22,852 bases of DNA. It comes from Chloromonas sp. AAM2. Taxonomy: Eukaryota > Chlorophyta > Chlorophyceae > Chlamydomonadales > Chlamydomonadaceae. Below are positions 1-10,000 of this stretch, piece after piece. Made by a program: the position numbers and the translations under genes. The stretch is from assembly GCA_004335635.1 (NCBI GenBank), contig QAXH01001720.1, forward strand, positions 1 through 22,852, written 5' to 3'. The stretch's first letter is position 1, and each line of letters starts with the position of its first letter. Under the pieces are notes generated by a model. The model was not told the DNA's origin, searched no databases, and saw nothing but the letters and a program-made list of their open reading frames with translations.

Positions 1-1
1 A

Positions 2-523
2 ATCCTTGCTGCCGCTGTGTCTGACACCCCGGAGCAGCCAATCGCCGCTGCAGCTGTGTCTGACACCCTGGAGCAGCCAATCGCCGCTGCCGCCGTGTCT
101 GACAGCACGGGGCAGGCATTTCCCGCTGCCGCTGTGTCTGGCGGCCCAGAACAGCAAATCTGCGCTGCCAGTGTGTCTGATGTCCCGGAGCAGCCAATCC
201 TTGCTGCCGCTGTGTCTGAAGGCCCAAAGCAGCCAATCCCCGCTGCCGCTGTGTCTGATAGCCTGGAGCAGCCTATGCCCGCTGCCGCCGTGTCCGACAG
301 CACGGAACAGGTAATCGCCGCTGCCGCTGTGTCTGACTGTACGGGGCAGGCGATTCCCGCTGCCGCTTTTTCTGGCGGCCCAGAGCAGCGAATCTGCGCT
401 GCCGCTGTGTCTGATGGCCCCGAGCAGCCAGTCCTTGCTGCCGCCGTGTCTGAAGGCCCAGAGAAGCCAAGCCTTGCTGCCGCTGTGTCTGATGGCCCGG
501 AGCAGCGTGTTAGTCCCAGCTAG
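2..523 (+). CDS. 3' part of a 13-residue tandem-repeat protein (partial, runs off left edge)
   Basis: The frame is open from the window edge to the TAG at 521-523. It encodes thirteen imperfect copies of a 13-residue unit, roughly AAAVSDgPEQPIx, where the last position is usually A, P, C or L. The units are not independent: unit 3 resembles 9, 4 resembles 10 (both SGGPEQ[QR]IC), 5 resembles 11, 6 resembles 12 and 2 resembles 8, so a block of six units (78 residues, 234 bases) has been duplicated. After the last unit the protein ends with PS. Composition is Ala, Ser, Pro, Glu and Gln; there is no signal peptide, membrane segment or recognisable domain in the part seen. The 39-base period is a multiple of three, so copy-number change keeps the frame. 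The start, earlier exons and function are outside the window. A second frame is partly open over the same repeat but stops at 314. The reading frame is well supported; identity is unknown. Confidence 0.65.
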   Translation: MLAAAVSDTPEQPIAAAAVSDTLEQPIAAAAVSDSTGQAFPAAAVSGGPEQQICAASVSDVPEQPILAAAVSEGPKQPIPAAAVSDSLEQPMPAAAVSDSTEQVIAAAAVSDCTGQAIPAAAFSGGPEQRICAAAVSDGPEQPVLAAAVSEGPEKPSLAAAVSDGPEQRVSPS

Positions 524-640
524 TCCATGAGAAGAGACCATGCGGGCCATGAGAAGAGTCCATGTGGGCAGTGAAAGTCTATGCTGGCCAAGAGGAAAGT
601 CCATGTGGGCTACCATGCGGGCCGTGAACACAGTGCGGGC
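524..640 (+). repeat. degenerate ~22-base repeat in the probable 3' UTR of the repeat-protein gene
   Basis: Directly after the stop codon come six variable units, 524-547, 548-569, 570-588, 589-610, 611-622 and 623-640. Most end in CATGYGGGC, and several contain a GAGAAGAG or GAGGAAAG core. Unit length varies (12 to 24 bases), unlike the regular 39-base coding repeat next to it. Confidence 0.6.
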
Positions 641-1377
641 ACTGCAAGTCAGATAAGGCTGTTGTATTCCTGACACGTGTGTGCATTGCAATGTTAGCAG
701 TTTCTTGGCAAGTAGGTTGGCTAGTCATGCAGCGTAGAGCGCTGTAAAGTATTTAGTACTGCAGCCAGGGGGAGGCCCGTGGGGAGGCTTGGTGTACATT
801 CAGCTGGCGTTTGAGTAGCAAGACACGCCGATCAATTCCCTGACAGTCCCAGCAGTCCAGCATACGCCTTGACCCACATCTTCATAATAGCCAGGGCTAC
901 GCAGTGCTATGCTCAGACAACCTTGTCTTACTAAATGATATGGAAAACAAAAAAGGACTCGAGGTTGAGTTTTGCAGATTGTCTTGCTACACAAGATCAT
1001 GGCAGTACTTGCTGCGCGAGAACGCTTCCTTGCCCTGTCACACAGCTTCACGAGCATGGCGTGCCCCAGTCAGTGCTCCGACCAGTCAAGTGCACCATGT
1101 GATGTGCACACGGTTGCTCAGGTGCTGTCAGAGGCCCCTGGCCCTGAGCGATTGGCAACTTGACGATGGTGCAAGGCTTGTGTTGCTAACAGGGTCGCTG
1201 GCACCTCTTCAGACTCCATCAAATCGGGGAGCAGTCTAAATTACGGCTCAATCACCACACTCTGGCTACTGAGCTATAGTCTAGTTACTGAATGTTTACA
1301 TAGAACTCAGGTGTGATGCGAGTGATGGCGCTTTGACTTTATATGAAGGAAGGGGAAGACGCGCCTGCTGTCGCGCG
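641..1377. other. intergenic region: 3' UTR end and promoter side of the CPBP gene
   Basis: No coding exon could be supported here on either strand. The open frames at 904-1239 (+) and 800-1057 (-) show no family motif, and nothing joins them to the neighbouring genes. The left part holds the 3' UTR of the repeat-protein gene. The right part should hold the CPBP promoter; a TTTATATGA stretch at 1338-1346, about 35 bases before the proposed ATG, is a weak TATA-like candidate. Confidence 0.4.
743..747 (+). terminator. TGTAA polyadenylation signal of the repeat-protein gene
   Basis: TGTAA is the usual green-algal polyadenylation signal. This copy lies about 220 bases after the stop at 523, a reasonable 3' UTR length. 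Confidence 0.45.
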
Positions 1378-4300
1378 ATGCAAACCAGCTGTGAACGGAT
1401 GCGACCGTCAACGCGCTTGATATCCATCCAATCCCAATCCGCGCTCAAGAATGCCACCTTCCGCCTTGCCATGCCTGCAAGCCCGCCATGCTTGCATAGA
1501 GTGCGGTGCTTGCCCTCACAAGAAACTCAGGCAACACGGCCACAGCAAAGCAGTGAAGGTGCCAAAGTAGCCGCAACATCAGCATCTGAGACCTTAAAGC
1601 TGCAGAGTCTGCTAGGAGAGCTGTTGGAAGGCAGGCTGCTACGCAATGTGAGCTGGGCCCGGGCTGCAGTTGCAGAGTTCTGCATTGACTGTACAGAGCG
1701 CATGCAACCAACTCACAGGCTACCTGGCTTTTTGACAACTGCATCAGAATGCTGACGTGCCATGCTGTGCGCACATGCAACCAACACCTCCCATGGCGAT
1801 CGCTGCATGCAGTGCACTGCAGTGCCACGAGTTCCATGGGGCCCTGTTCAGCTGGCGCAGGTGCGCATGCCAAAACAGGGCAGTAAGCCTCGAAACAGCC
1901 ACCCTTCGCATGAAACCTATCCAAGGGGTAGACCAGGCAGCTCGTCAGAAAACACGTCAGCAACGTGTGGACATGTTGCTGGCATAGTGAACATGTCAGG
2001 GACAACCTGTGTTCTCTAATCCTGTTGCACCATAGAACCCAGATTGATGGCATCTCGTATTGATACATCGGCATTCCAGCATCAAATCCACCAAGGGCAC
2101 GTGACTCCCCGGGGGTCACTGCACCGTGATGTCGATCGAATGAATGTGTCCTCCAACATCTTTCACAGGCTTCAACATGCTTGTGCCATTTTCTAGCCCA
2201 CGCCAAATCGAACAAGCAAGCCTCAGACTCACAGATCAACTGAAGCCTGTCAAGTGGCCATTATGTGGCTTGTGCTGTGTAGATGTGAGCATCAGGAGCA
2301 CGTGCTGTTTAGGTTGCTTGGAAGCCCGTTCCGTTACACTGTGCGGTTTTCCTGGCCTCAGGTGCTGGCCTGTGGTTTGCTACTACTGCTGGCTGGTGCC
2401 CTGCTCCCGGGAGGAATCTCAACAATGGCGGAAACATTACACATAGGCGGGACGCCTGGACAGCAGGTGAGGCCATGGCAGTGCATGCGGACTTCCCCCA
2501 TGCATGTCTTTTGTATATCTCATGGGCTTGAATTCTAAGGGATCATGTAACAAGCTGGACAGCAGAAACACACACAATCTACCAAGTATCACAGAAACCA
2601 CGTGTTTGGTTCAGTTGACAGTCGACTGGCTGCTGGCAGTTGGCCTGCCTCTTGAGAGCCAACTTGGGCCGGCTGAACCTGAATGATGGTACTCATCATG
2701 GTGACCTGTACGAATGCCTTTTCCATTCCACCTGCTCCTCCTGGCAACTTTCCCACAGTAACACACAGTAACACACAGTCTATGTTGCTGCACCTGACTG
2801 TCCCATGGCTGTGCCCATGGCTGCTCTGCATGCCCGGTCAGGCCGCAGTCCTGCATGTACTCCGGGAGGGCTGCCTGCTCGCTGCCGCCAGCGCAGTGCT
2901 GGCCCTCACTCTCGGCCCGGTCAAGCCAAGGTGCGCATGACATTGACGGTTTCCAGAGATACACTGTGTGCACACCCTCGTACATGGGACATGCATGGTT
3001 CACATGAATGCTTGTATGTCAAGCTTACAAGACACAACCATCTTCTGTTTACAAAGATTGGTGGAACAGGTGGTGGCATAGCGTGAACAGGACATGCTCA
3101 TGCTAGGTGCTAATGCAAGACAGATACTTTTAAGCTTTCCATTGCTTGGCAGCATTGGAAAGCGTCTGTATTGCTGCCAAGTGAAAGCGTTTCCAGCGGC
3201 CAGGCACCTGTGTGCTCAAGCACAGGCTTGAAATTTCAACTAGCGTAGAGTCCATGCGTAAAGCATCAGTGGCTGCATGACTTGCAGGTCTGCTGGGTTG
3301 TTCCGGTATGATCTTCCATCCCCCTGGCTGCCCACCACCCTAGCAGTGTGTGCACTCGCCTTCCCTCTGGCTGACCCCCTGGTGACAGACTCATGGGTGG
3401 CGCTGCTGGGAGGCGTGATAGGGCCGGATGCAGCGGGTGGCAGTGCAGGTGAGCCAAGCTTTCTCAATGTACCAACGGTATAGTAATATCGGGCTGTAGG
3501 CTAACACTATGAAAAACACCGGTGAACTGTCGACTTGGCCATGGTGTATATAAGAAACAGAAAGATGAGATGTAAAGCGGAAAGCCTGATAGCGTCACAT
3601 TGTGGAAACCATGGTTGACATTTCGATTTATCAACACAGTGCCCTCTGCACCGATTGGCACTCGTACTTTTGCTTCTGTCAACATGTTGAAAGGGGTCTG
3701 CACTGCGACTGCTGTCAGGGCCGCTCTTGCTTCTGTATGCAGGCAGCGCCGTTGCAGCCCAGGTCAGGGAGTGTGCTGCTGAGGGCGACTGGGCAAGCCT
3801 GGGGCTGCATGTCCTTGCCAGCGGTCTCTTAGGACCTTTGTGGGAGGAGGTAAGACCGAGTCAGTTGCCCTAGGCAGATGTAAAAGATGGTTGACTACCA
3901 ATCACAGTTGCTGTTCCAGCCCCAGGGGGGCAGCAGGCTGTAGCGAAGAGAGGCAGGGGTGCCCACTTTCAGCTTGAACAGTTGGCGTAATGATTGTCAG
4001 GCGCGTAATTCTTGGAGAGACAGTGTGTCTAGCTGCAGCATCGTGGGTTGAACCATGAGAAGCCATGTATTGTAATGTAATGTGTGCAGCAGAGCATTAA
4101 GGGGTTGCATCAACTCCTGGGCCTAGTTCACTTGGTGGGTGCCCTCAATCAAGTCAAGTTGTTTGCCTGTGCCATGCAGACATTCTGGCGTGGCTTCTTC
4201 CTCACGTCCCTCACACGTGTGCTCCCGCCCAGTGCCTGTGTGGCCGCCTCTTCAACTGGTTTCGCGTTGCTCCATCTTACTCCAGCAAATGTGCCCGCAA

Positions 4301-4997
4301 TATGGCTGCTGGCGGCTGCCAGCGACTTGCTTTACTTGCGCTCTGGGACATTGGGACCGCCTTTGTTGTTGCATGCAGCATGGAACACGAGCCAGGTGCT
4401 CGCCGTGGCTTTCCTTGGTAAAGAAACATTTGTTTGACTGCCTAGTGGGCACATTGGACAAGCCAGTGGTGTAGCGTTGTTGATGGCCTTTTTGAACACC
4501 GCCTGCTTGGGTATACTGGACCCACGGACATGGGGACAGCTGGCGACAAAACTGGAACCAGACATGAAACGAGCCATGAATGTCACGTGTCTGACAAGTG
4601 TTGATGGCAGCAATCTTGTGCTTGGCTTTCCTGTTGAGGACGTGCGGAGGCCTTCTGGGAAATGTCGCGCTCCGACTGGAACGTGGCTTTACAACAGCAC
4701 TGTCCATACCACACCCTCTCACTGTCCTCATTCGGAAACCAAAATGCCATCCGTGCACACCTGACTAAGTAGGTTCATGCATACGATTACAGGGTAGGCT
4801 GCGCGTGCATTAGAAAGCTCACTGGGTACATGTAGCCATATCGGGCATGTCTAAAATAAACAAATCCCCATTACTAACCAAATCGCGCAATAAACATTGT
4901 TCTTCTGCCAGGCAATCAAATCAAACAAGCTCTGGGTACATGGAAACGACCCCATCCTTGTGAGAACACATCCATGCCTTCAAAAGCTGAGCATTGA
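1378..4997 (+). CDS. CPBP-family (CAAX protease-like) intramembrane metalloprotease, plastid type
   Basis: Seven exons: 1378-1647, 2296-2466, 2842-2930, 3288-3448, 3743-3849, 4180-4417, 4912-4997; phases agree throughout, giving 373 residues. Residues 1-90 are Ser/Arg/Ala-rich with few acidic residues at the start, fitting a transit peptide. Hydrophobic segments follow at about 111-128 and 155-172, then an FRYDL stretch also present in plant chloroplast homologues. The CPBP active-site motifs are complete: EExxxR (E265, E266, R270), FxxxH (F294-H298) and HxxxN (H331, N335), in the usual order; in this family they bind the metal and catalyse cleavage in the membrane. The EE pair ends exon 5 and TFWRGF opens exon 6. 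Donors are GTGAGC, GTGAGG, GTGCGC, GTGAGC, GTAAGA and GTAAAG. The last intron has a CTAAC branch-point candidate at 4874-4878. Plant relatives (SCO4/BCM group) sit in chloroplast membranes and affect chlorophyll or plastid development; substrates are poorly known. Least certain are exon 1 with the 648-base first intron and the short last exon. Confidence 0.88.
3134..3181 (+). repeat. overlapping inverted repeats (possible RNA pseudoknot) inside CPBP intron 3
   Basis: GCTTTCCA at 3134-3141 is perfectly complementary to TGGAAAGC at 3156-3163, giving an 8-bp stem with a 14-base loop. Ten bases of that loop, CTTGGCAGCA at 3145-3154, are perfectly complementary to TGCTGCCAAG at 3172-3181. This is the layout of an H-type pseudoknot, or of two mutually exclusive hairpins, about 105 bases before the exon 4 acceptor. 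Confidence 0.55.
4071..4080 (+). terminator. two adjacent TGTAA motifs inside CPBP intron 5
   Basis: TGTAA occurs twice in direct succession at 4071-4075 and 4076-4080, within the intron that separates the EE half of the first active-site motif from the rest. If used as a polyadenylation signal it would yield a transcript lacking all metal-binding histidines. It may be chance; use is not shown by the sequence. Confidence 0.3.
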
Positions 4998-5210
4998 AAG
5001 CTCAACGTTCAAAAAAGGCCTAACGCCAGCCTCATGCAGAAGTATGTGTAGGCATTGGCCACAGCATCAGAACTGTCGCTCAGCTGTGCAGAGCAGCCAC
5101 TGTTCTAAACCCACACATGTCTTGGTACGGGCGTACCGTTGTTGGCTGTAGATACGCGGGTTGCTTATCATAATATACACGTGTTGATGTGTTCGGTGCA
5201 GCAGCCGTGG

Positions 5211-6478
5211 CTATTTGCTGTCAGATGCGAATAATTGTTCTGGATCAACTTCTGCGTCAATGATTGCCTGATCTAGGTCTGCAGAAAAGGGGTTGTTGAC
5301 GACGGGTGCAGAGTCGGAAGGTGACGTCCCGGAGTAGATAACACGGCCGATAATGTTGGACATAGGTATAAACCCGAACGTCCTGCTGTCAATAACCTGC
5401 GAGAAGGGCCAATAACTGTACCACATGTCAAGCATGCAGCATTTCGGCTTGAGCGCTGCATTGCAACTCTCGCCTCGCTGGCGCACGGCAAGCATGATCG
5501 TGGCTTTTTCAACTGGAGAGCACCATAGGAAAAGCTGTTGCGTGGTGGCCTGGTGTGCTGATGCTTTGCTCCTTGGTGCAGTTGAAATGATGCCGAGAAC
5601 TAGTGGGGGTACAATTGCAAAAACACCAGAAACAGAAGACAGACGGCATGGCACATCCAAAACTGGCTCGAGGTAGAGTAGCCCGTGAAATGCTGTACAC
5701 ATGCACCACGTAATCATGCATTGACATATCCTGCGCTAACAGGATTTTGATGAGATTTGATGACCCATAGATGAAATGTAAAATACCATATATATCTCAC
5801 CTGAGGAGGTTTGAGTTCCTGATTGTCTGCCAGGACCCAGCAATGGCCCTTGGGCACCTCCAGGATGTCATCCTCATCCTTGTCCACCTCTGAAGTGCTC
5901 ACTGCCTCCAGCTCCTCCCCCTCCACAGCAGCCACCCTTCTGACCAGGACGCTCGACACGTCATCCATGCTTGGAGCCAATGGACTCGTGAAGGCAACCA
6001 CGTCGCCAACAAATCTGCATCACCCAGCATGAGGCACGAGGGTACTATGTGATGACAGGTCGCTGAACCGCACCGCTGTGACAGCCATCTTGTTGGAAAC
6101 GCGCTGCCTTGCGTGGCACATTGAGCCAATGCAACAAGGTTGCACTTACATGCTTCTGGTGGACGGCCGTGGGATCTGTCGGATTACCATCTTCTCCCAC
6201 GCATCAGGGTCCGTCAACGCTGCCTTGTTGATGGCGGGTACCATAGCAGTTCCGGCCATCACATAATTCATCGTGGTTAGCCGCTGACTGTACGATTCCC
6301 TGAACTTGGCTAGGGCTGTGGTGAGAAGCTCCAGGCTGGTTGGCGTGGAGGTGCTGGCTGACTTTGCCAACCCTGAGGCCGGTCCTGGCGTGAACACTGA
6401 CTGCAAGCACTCCTCGGCCGCATGCCAGAACTTTGCCATGGCATAGCGAGCACCGCCTCTCCTCGCAACCGAGGCCAT
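5211..6478 (-). CDS. S26 signal-peptidase-like pseudoenzyme (plant organelle type)
   Basis: Three exons on the minus strand: 6478-6150, 6014-5801, 5396-5211; introns have GTAAGT and GTGAGA donors and phases agree, giving 242 residues. The ATG at 6478 has a good context (ACCATGG). After a Ser/Thr-rich leader of about 50 residues the signal-peptidase fold is readable: the nucleophile box is GTAMVP (76-81), then IFVGDVVAF, VRRVAAVEG (134-142), VPKGHCWVLADN (163-174) and DSRTFGFIP (184-192) with IIGRVIY. The catalytic serine of the GxSMxP box is replaced by A78 and the catalytic lysine of the KR box by R135, so peptidase activity is not expected. From memory, a plant family annotated as peptidase S24/S26 (for example Arabidopsis At2g31140) shares the VRRLAAVEG, CWVLADN and DSRTFG signatures and the same losses. 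No clear transmembrane helix is seen. A splice-acceptor-like CTCGTCGCAG lies just upstream of the ATG, so a 5' intron or an earlier exon is possible. The gene faces the CPBP gene tail-to-tail, with 213 bases between stop codons. Confidence 0.9.
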
Positions 6479-7083
6479 GGTTCTGCGACGAGTGGAAGCT
6501 GGCGTACCACAAGTGTGCGAGGATGGTGCGCACAGGTTGAATGGGTCGCCTGGCTCGCCTGCTGCACGGCTGCTGCTGAGAAGCAAGTAAAGCCAAGCAA
6601 AACTGAGAAACGCACCACGGTAAGCGCGCCAAAAACAGAGCGTGAAAACATGGAATCAAGCCAATGGGCAGCTGCGGCCTGTGCAGGCCACGATGATGCG
6701 TCGTCGGAGAGACTTGCGGTCAAAACCCTTGTAACACGAATTCAACAGCTGCCCGCCTGGCCTGCACCCTGATTTTCCGCTCCCAAACCGAACTCAAAGC
6801 TGATGTGGACTACCAGGTCAGTAATTGGCAAGTCCACATGCGCAAGCAGCCCTTCCACAAAAGAGGCTGACATACCTTGAATGCATGCCTCTGCCTGTGC
6901 AGTGGCGTCAATGGCTTCTCAAGAGCGGCCACCTCCAATGGCACGCTGCTGGATCTCTTGGAGCCTGCAGCCAACACCAATGGTCAGTGCCTACGGGTAC
7001 ACTGTCACGGTTGATTGCATATGGGACGAACCATTCACCATGCCATGATCATGCACTGTCATGCAGAGTTGGCGTCACCCCGC
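6479..7083. promoter_or_regulatory. divergent promoter region between the S26-like gene and the giant gene
   Basis: The two flanking genes start in opposite directions here, so this stretch of about 600 bases must carry both 5' ends. No TATA box stands out. A minus-strand acceptor-like CTCGTCGCAG just above 6478 and a plus-strand acceptor-like CACTGTCATGCAG near 7062 suggest that one or both genes may have a 5' intron or another first exon. An in-frame TGA at 7012-7014 limits how far the first seen exon of the giant gene can extend to the left. Confidence 0.45.
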
Positions 7084-10000
7084 ATGGACCTGATGCGGTC
7101 ATATGAAAGCCTAAGGAAACGACGCGCACAGGATGGGCTGCTCTCTCCATCATCCAGCAGTGCAAGCTATGCTGCACCATTCGTGGCCAGGTGCGCCTGA
7201 CGATATCCTGCAATCTCCTTGCCTGTGCTCGCTGTGCATGCAGCAACCTTGTTCATGTCTCGCATGCATGCACGTGACTAGTATATATCACTGCTGTGCT
7301 GCCGCAGCCCTCTGCCAATCAGTCCCCACCCAGCCGGACTGCCTGCTGGCCCAGCCTCTGGGTCTCCAGCACCAGCTGCAGCCACAGCTGCAGCCGTGCA
7401 GCAGCAGTCAGGCAATGGCAGCCAGCTAGCACGCAGTGCTGAACAGAAGCGGGACAAGCGAGCCCAAGTCGCAGCAGCCAACAGCAAGCCAGCCGCAGCA
7501 AACAACAAGTTCAGCCTGCGCCGTGTAGCAGCAGGCAGCAGCAGTGCCAAAGCCACCCAGCCTTTAACAGTCGCTAAACCTGAGCCCACCCAAGCAGCAA
7601 ATAGGGATGTGAACAGTGCACAGGCGATGCAAAGAGATCAGGCACCCCGCAATGCGCCAATCCCGCCTGGTACAGCCCTAGCAGCATCAAGCCAGAAGGC
7701 TGGCAAGGCAGCTACACAAAGGGGGATTTCACGGACCAACCGCCAGCCAACTGACACCACGTCCACAGCCGACAAGCTCCCAGCAGATAAACTTTCCACA
7801 GGGAAGTCAGGTGCCAAGAAGGGCAAGGCTGGTACTGGCCGGGGTACCCGCACAAAGCCTGCATCAGTGCAGCTCGGCGTCACCGGGCATGCAGTAGGCT
7901 CCTCCCCGCCCCGCCAATCCTCCCCCCTCCGCGCCGCACACAAAGCCATGCAGGCTCGCATTGAAGCCATACAAGAGCAACATCAACCACTAAACGCCAC
8001 CACTTCAGCTCACACGCCAGGCCACCAACAGTACTCCTTCCCTGGCTACCCACCCAATACAGCTGCATTTGCATCGCCGTCAAACCACCGTCTCAACGGT
8101 GTCCCGTCCACTCCGCCTCCACCCGCCGGCCCCGCCCCCCGGCCCCAACTGATCACGCACACGCTATCGGGGTTCAGCAGCCCAGCCAGCAGCGGCCTAC
8201 CCACACCAACGGGCGAAGGCGGGGCAGGGCCGCCCGCTGCGTCCCCCGCCAGCCGTCAGCAGCGGTTGCAGCGGCTGAAGGAGCTGAGGGGGGGCAGCAG
8301 GCGCCCGGCCATGACATCTGAGGCGTCTGACCTGGCCAACCTGCTGCAACAGGTGAGCTGGGCTTGCCTGTAGTTAACCAACGTTGCTAGTGCTACCAAC
8401 ATATCCATCATTGTCGCTCAATGATGAGATTCCTCAGATTGCTACAAGAGAATTTTTGATTCCAATACACTGTAGTTGCAAGTCAACTTATCCTTGGGTC
8501 AACCTCTGACCCAATGGGCAGATGCTTTTATGACAAGGGATTGGATCAGTGTTTGGCTCTGCTTTGACAGGTGGACCTGCCCACACCCCCGGCAGCTGCA
8601 TGGTGGGAAACCACCTCACCCATGCATGCGCGTGCACCACGCGCGCGTTGGGGTCATAACGACAACCAGGATCAGCAGGATGCTCGTCATCGGCCATCGC
8701 AGTATGGACCTGGATCTATGACAGAGGGTGGGTGTCTTAATGACAGGGGCATGTGATTGCTAACAGCGACAGAGATGACAGCGACTGCAGTGCTGCTAGG
8801 GTTTGGGCATACTGAGAGACAACGACTTCAAAGGCTGGTCCAATGCACAGTGCACTTTGCGCCACCATTCAATAACAACTGCTCTGTGGCTCTGTACTCC
8901 TGGGATTGAGGCGACCAGCAAACAGAGTGACAAAAGCAAGCAGACAGACAAGTTAACAACATCAAGTTGGTGAACAGAAGCTGAATCACAAAAGCAAGCA
9001 AGCAAGTGGTTCAATTCATCGTCAGCTAACTGACTGACTAGCCTTGCGTGTAATGCTGCTTTTGCAGAGCCCAGCTATGAGTACAGCCATGCTGCCACCA
9101 GCACCACCCATGACATGACCATGGAAGCTGCCATTGAGACCAGTTACAACCGCAGCCACGGGGGCGACGCCAGCACGTCAAGCAGCCAGGATACCTGGGA
9201 AGATGCCTTCCCATCACGCCACCACAGTCCCTCTGACCACGTGATGCACTCGCCTGAAACCGTTTCTGAAGCGCCCACCACCACCACTGCCACGGACAGC
9301 ACAGTTCAGCCCACCAAAAGGCAGTGGCTGCAAGCAGAATCATCACATTACTCGTCCCTGCCTGACTCCACAATCGATGCTGACTCCATTGTGGTGGTAA
9401 CCACCCATGCAGACCAGCGTCATGCCCATGCACGGCCTGCTCATCAACCCCACAGCCAGCATGCAGGACGCATGGGTCACATGGCATCCGGGCCCCTGCA
9501 TGCAACCACTCCCGCTGCTGTGCATGCAACCGACGCGCCCGTGGCTTCATCTCTGGCCCAAGTGCTAAGCCACACCACCACACCAGCAGTGTTTCGCCAT
9601 GGGACAAACCAGCCACAGATCATTGTGATCAGGTCGCCATCCAAGGCACTTACCCCAGCAGCCAAGGTCTCTACAGGAGCGCAGACGGATACTGAGCCTG
9701 CCAGCAATCACAGCCCAGGCCCTGTAACAACAACTACAGCAAGGCCTGCTGATGTAATTTTGGTACAGTCTGTGGAGACTCGAGCTGTCGAGTCTGAGCA
9801 GGCTGGGATGGCTAGAGAGGAGGCAGCACACAGCTCAGGCGTGGTGCCTGGTGGTGTGACGGGCGAAGAGCAGCAGCAGCATGGGACGCAGAAGAGGTTG
9901 CAAATGGCTGAATTGATCAGGTGAGCGCGGTGGAGTTGCTGGTTCTCATCATAAGGATAGTTTGGAGATTGTAATCGTTGACATGCATACAGTCATGGCT

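Noticed and set aside
6..314. Second open frame (CLTPRSSQSP-type repeat) over the tandem repeat
   Set aside because: It is a by-product of a 39-base repeat lacking stops; it ends at 314 while the AAAVSD frame runs through the whole array to a clean stop.
904..1239. 111-residue plus-strand open frame
   Set aside because: No motif, no splice join to the CPBP gene, and composition like the surrounding intergenic DNA.
1445..2239. 264-residue minus-strand open frame opposite CPBP exon 1 and intron 1
   Set aside because: Cys/His/Trp-rich with no family resemblance; it overlaps the plus-strand exon and looks like a chance shadow.
4418..4437. CPBP protein ending at the TGA at 4435-4437
   Set aside because: A GTAAAG donor at 4418 and a strong acceptor with branch point at 4911 give a phase-matched last exon whose start fits the family's short tail; the TGA reading is probably a retained-intron form.
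5425..5676. Plus-strand open frame inside the S26-like gene
   Set aside because: Mostly lies in the minus-strand intron 5397-5800; no motif and no expression signal.
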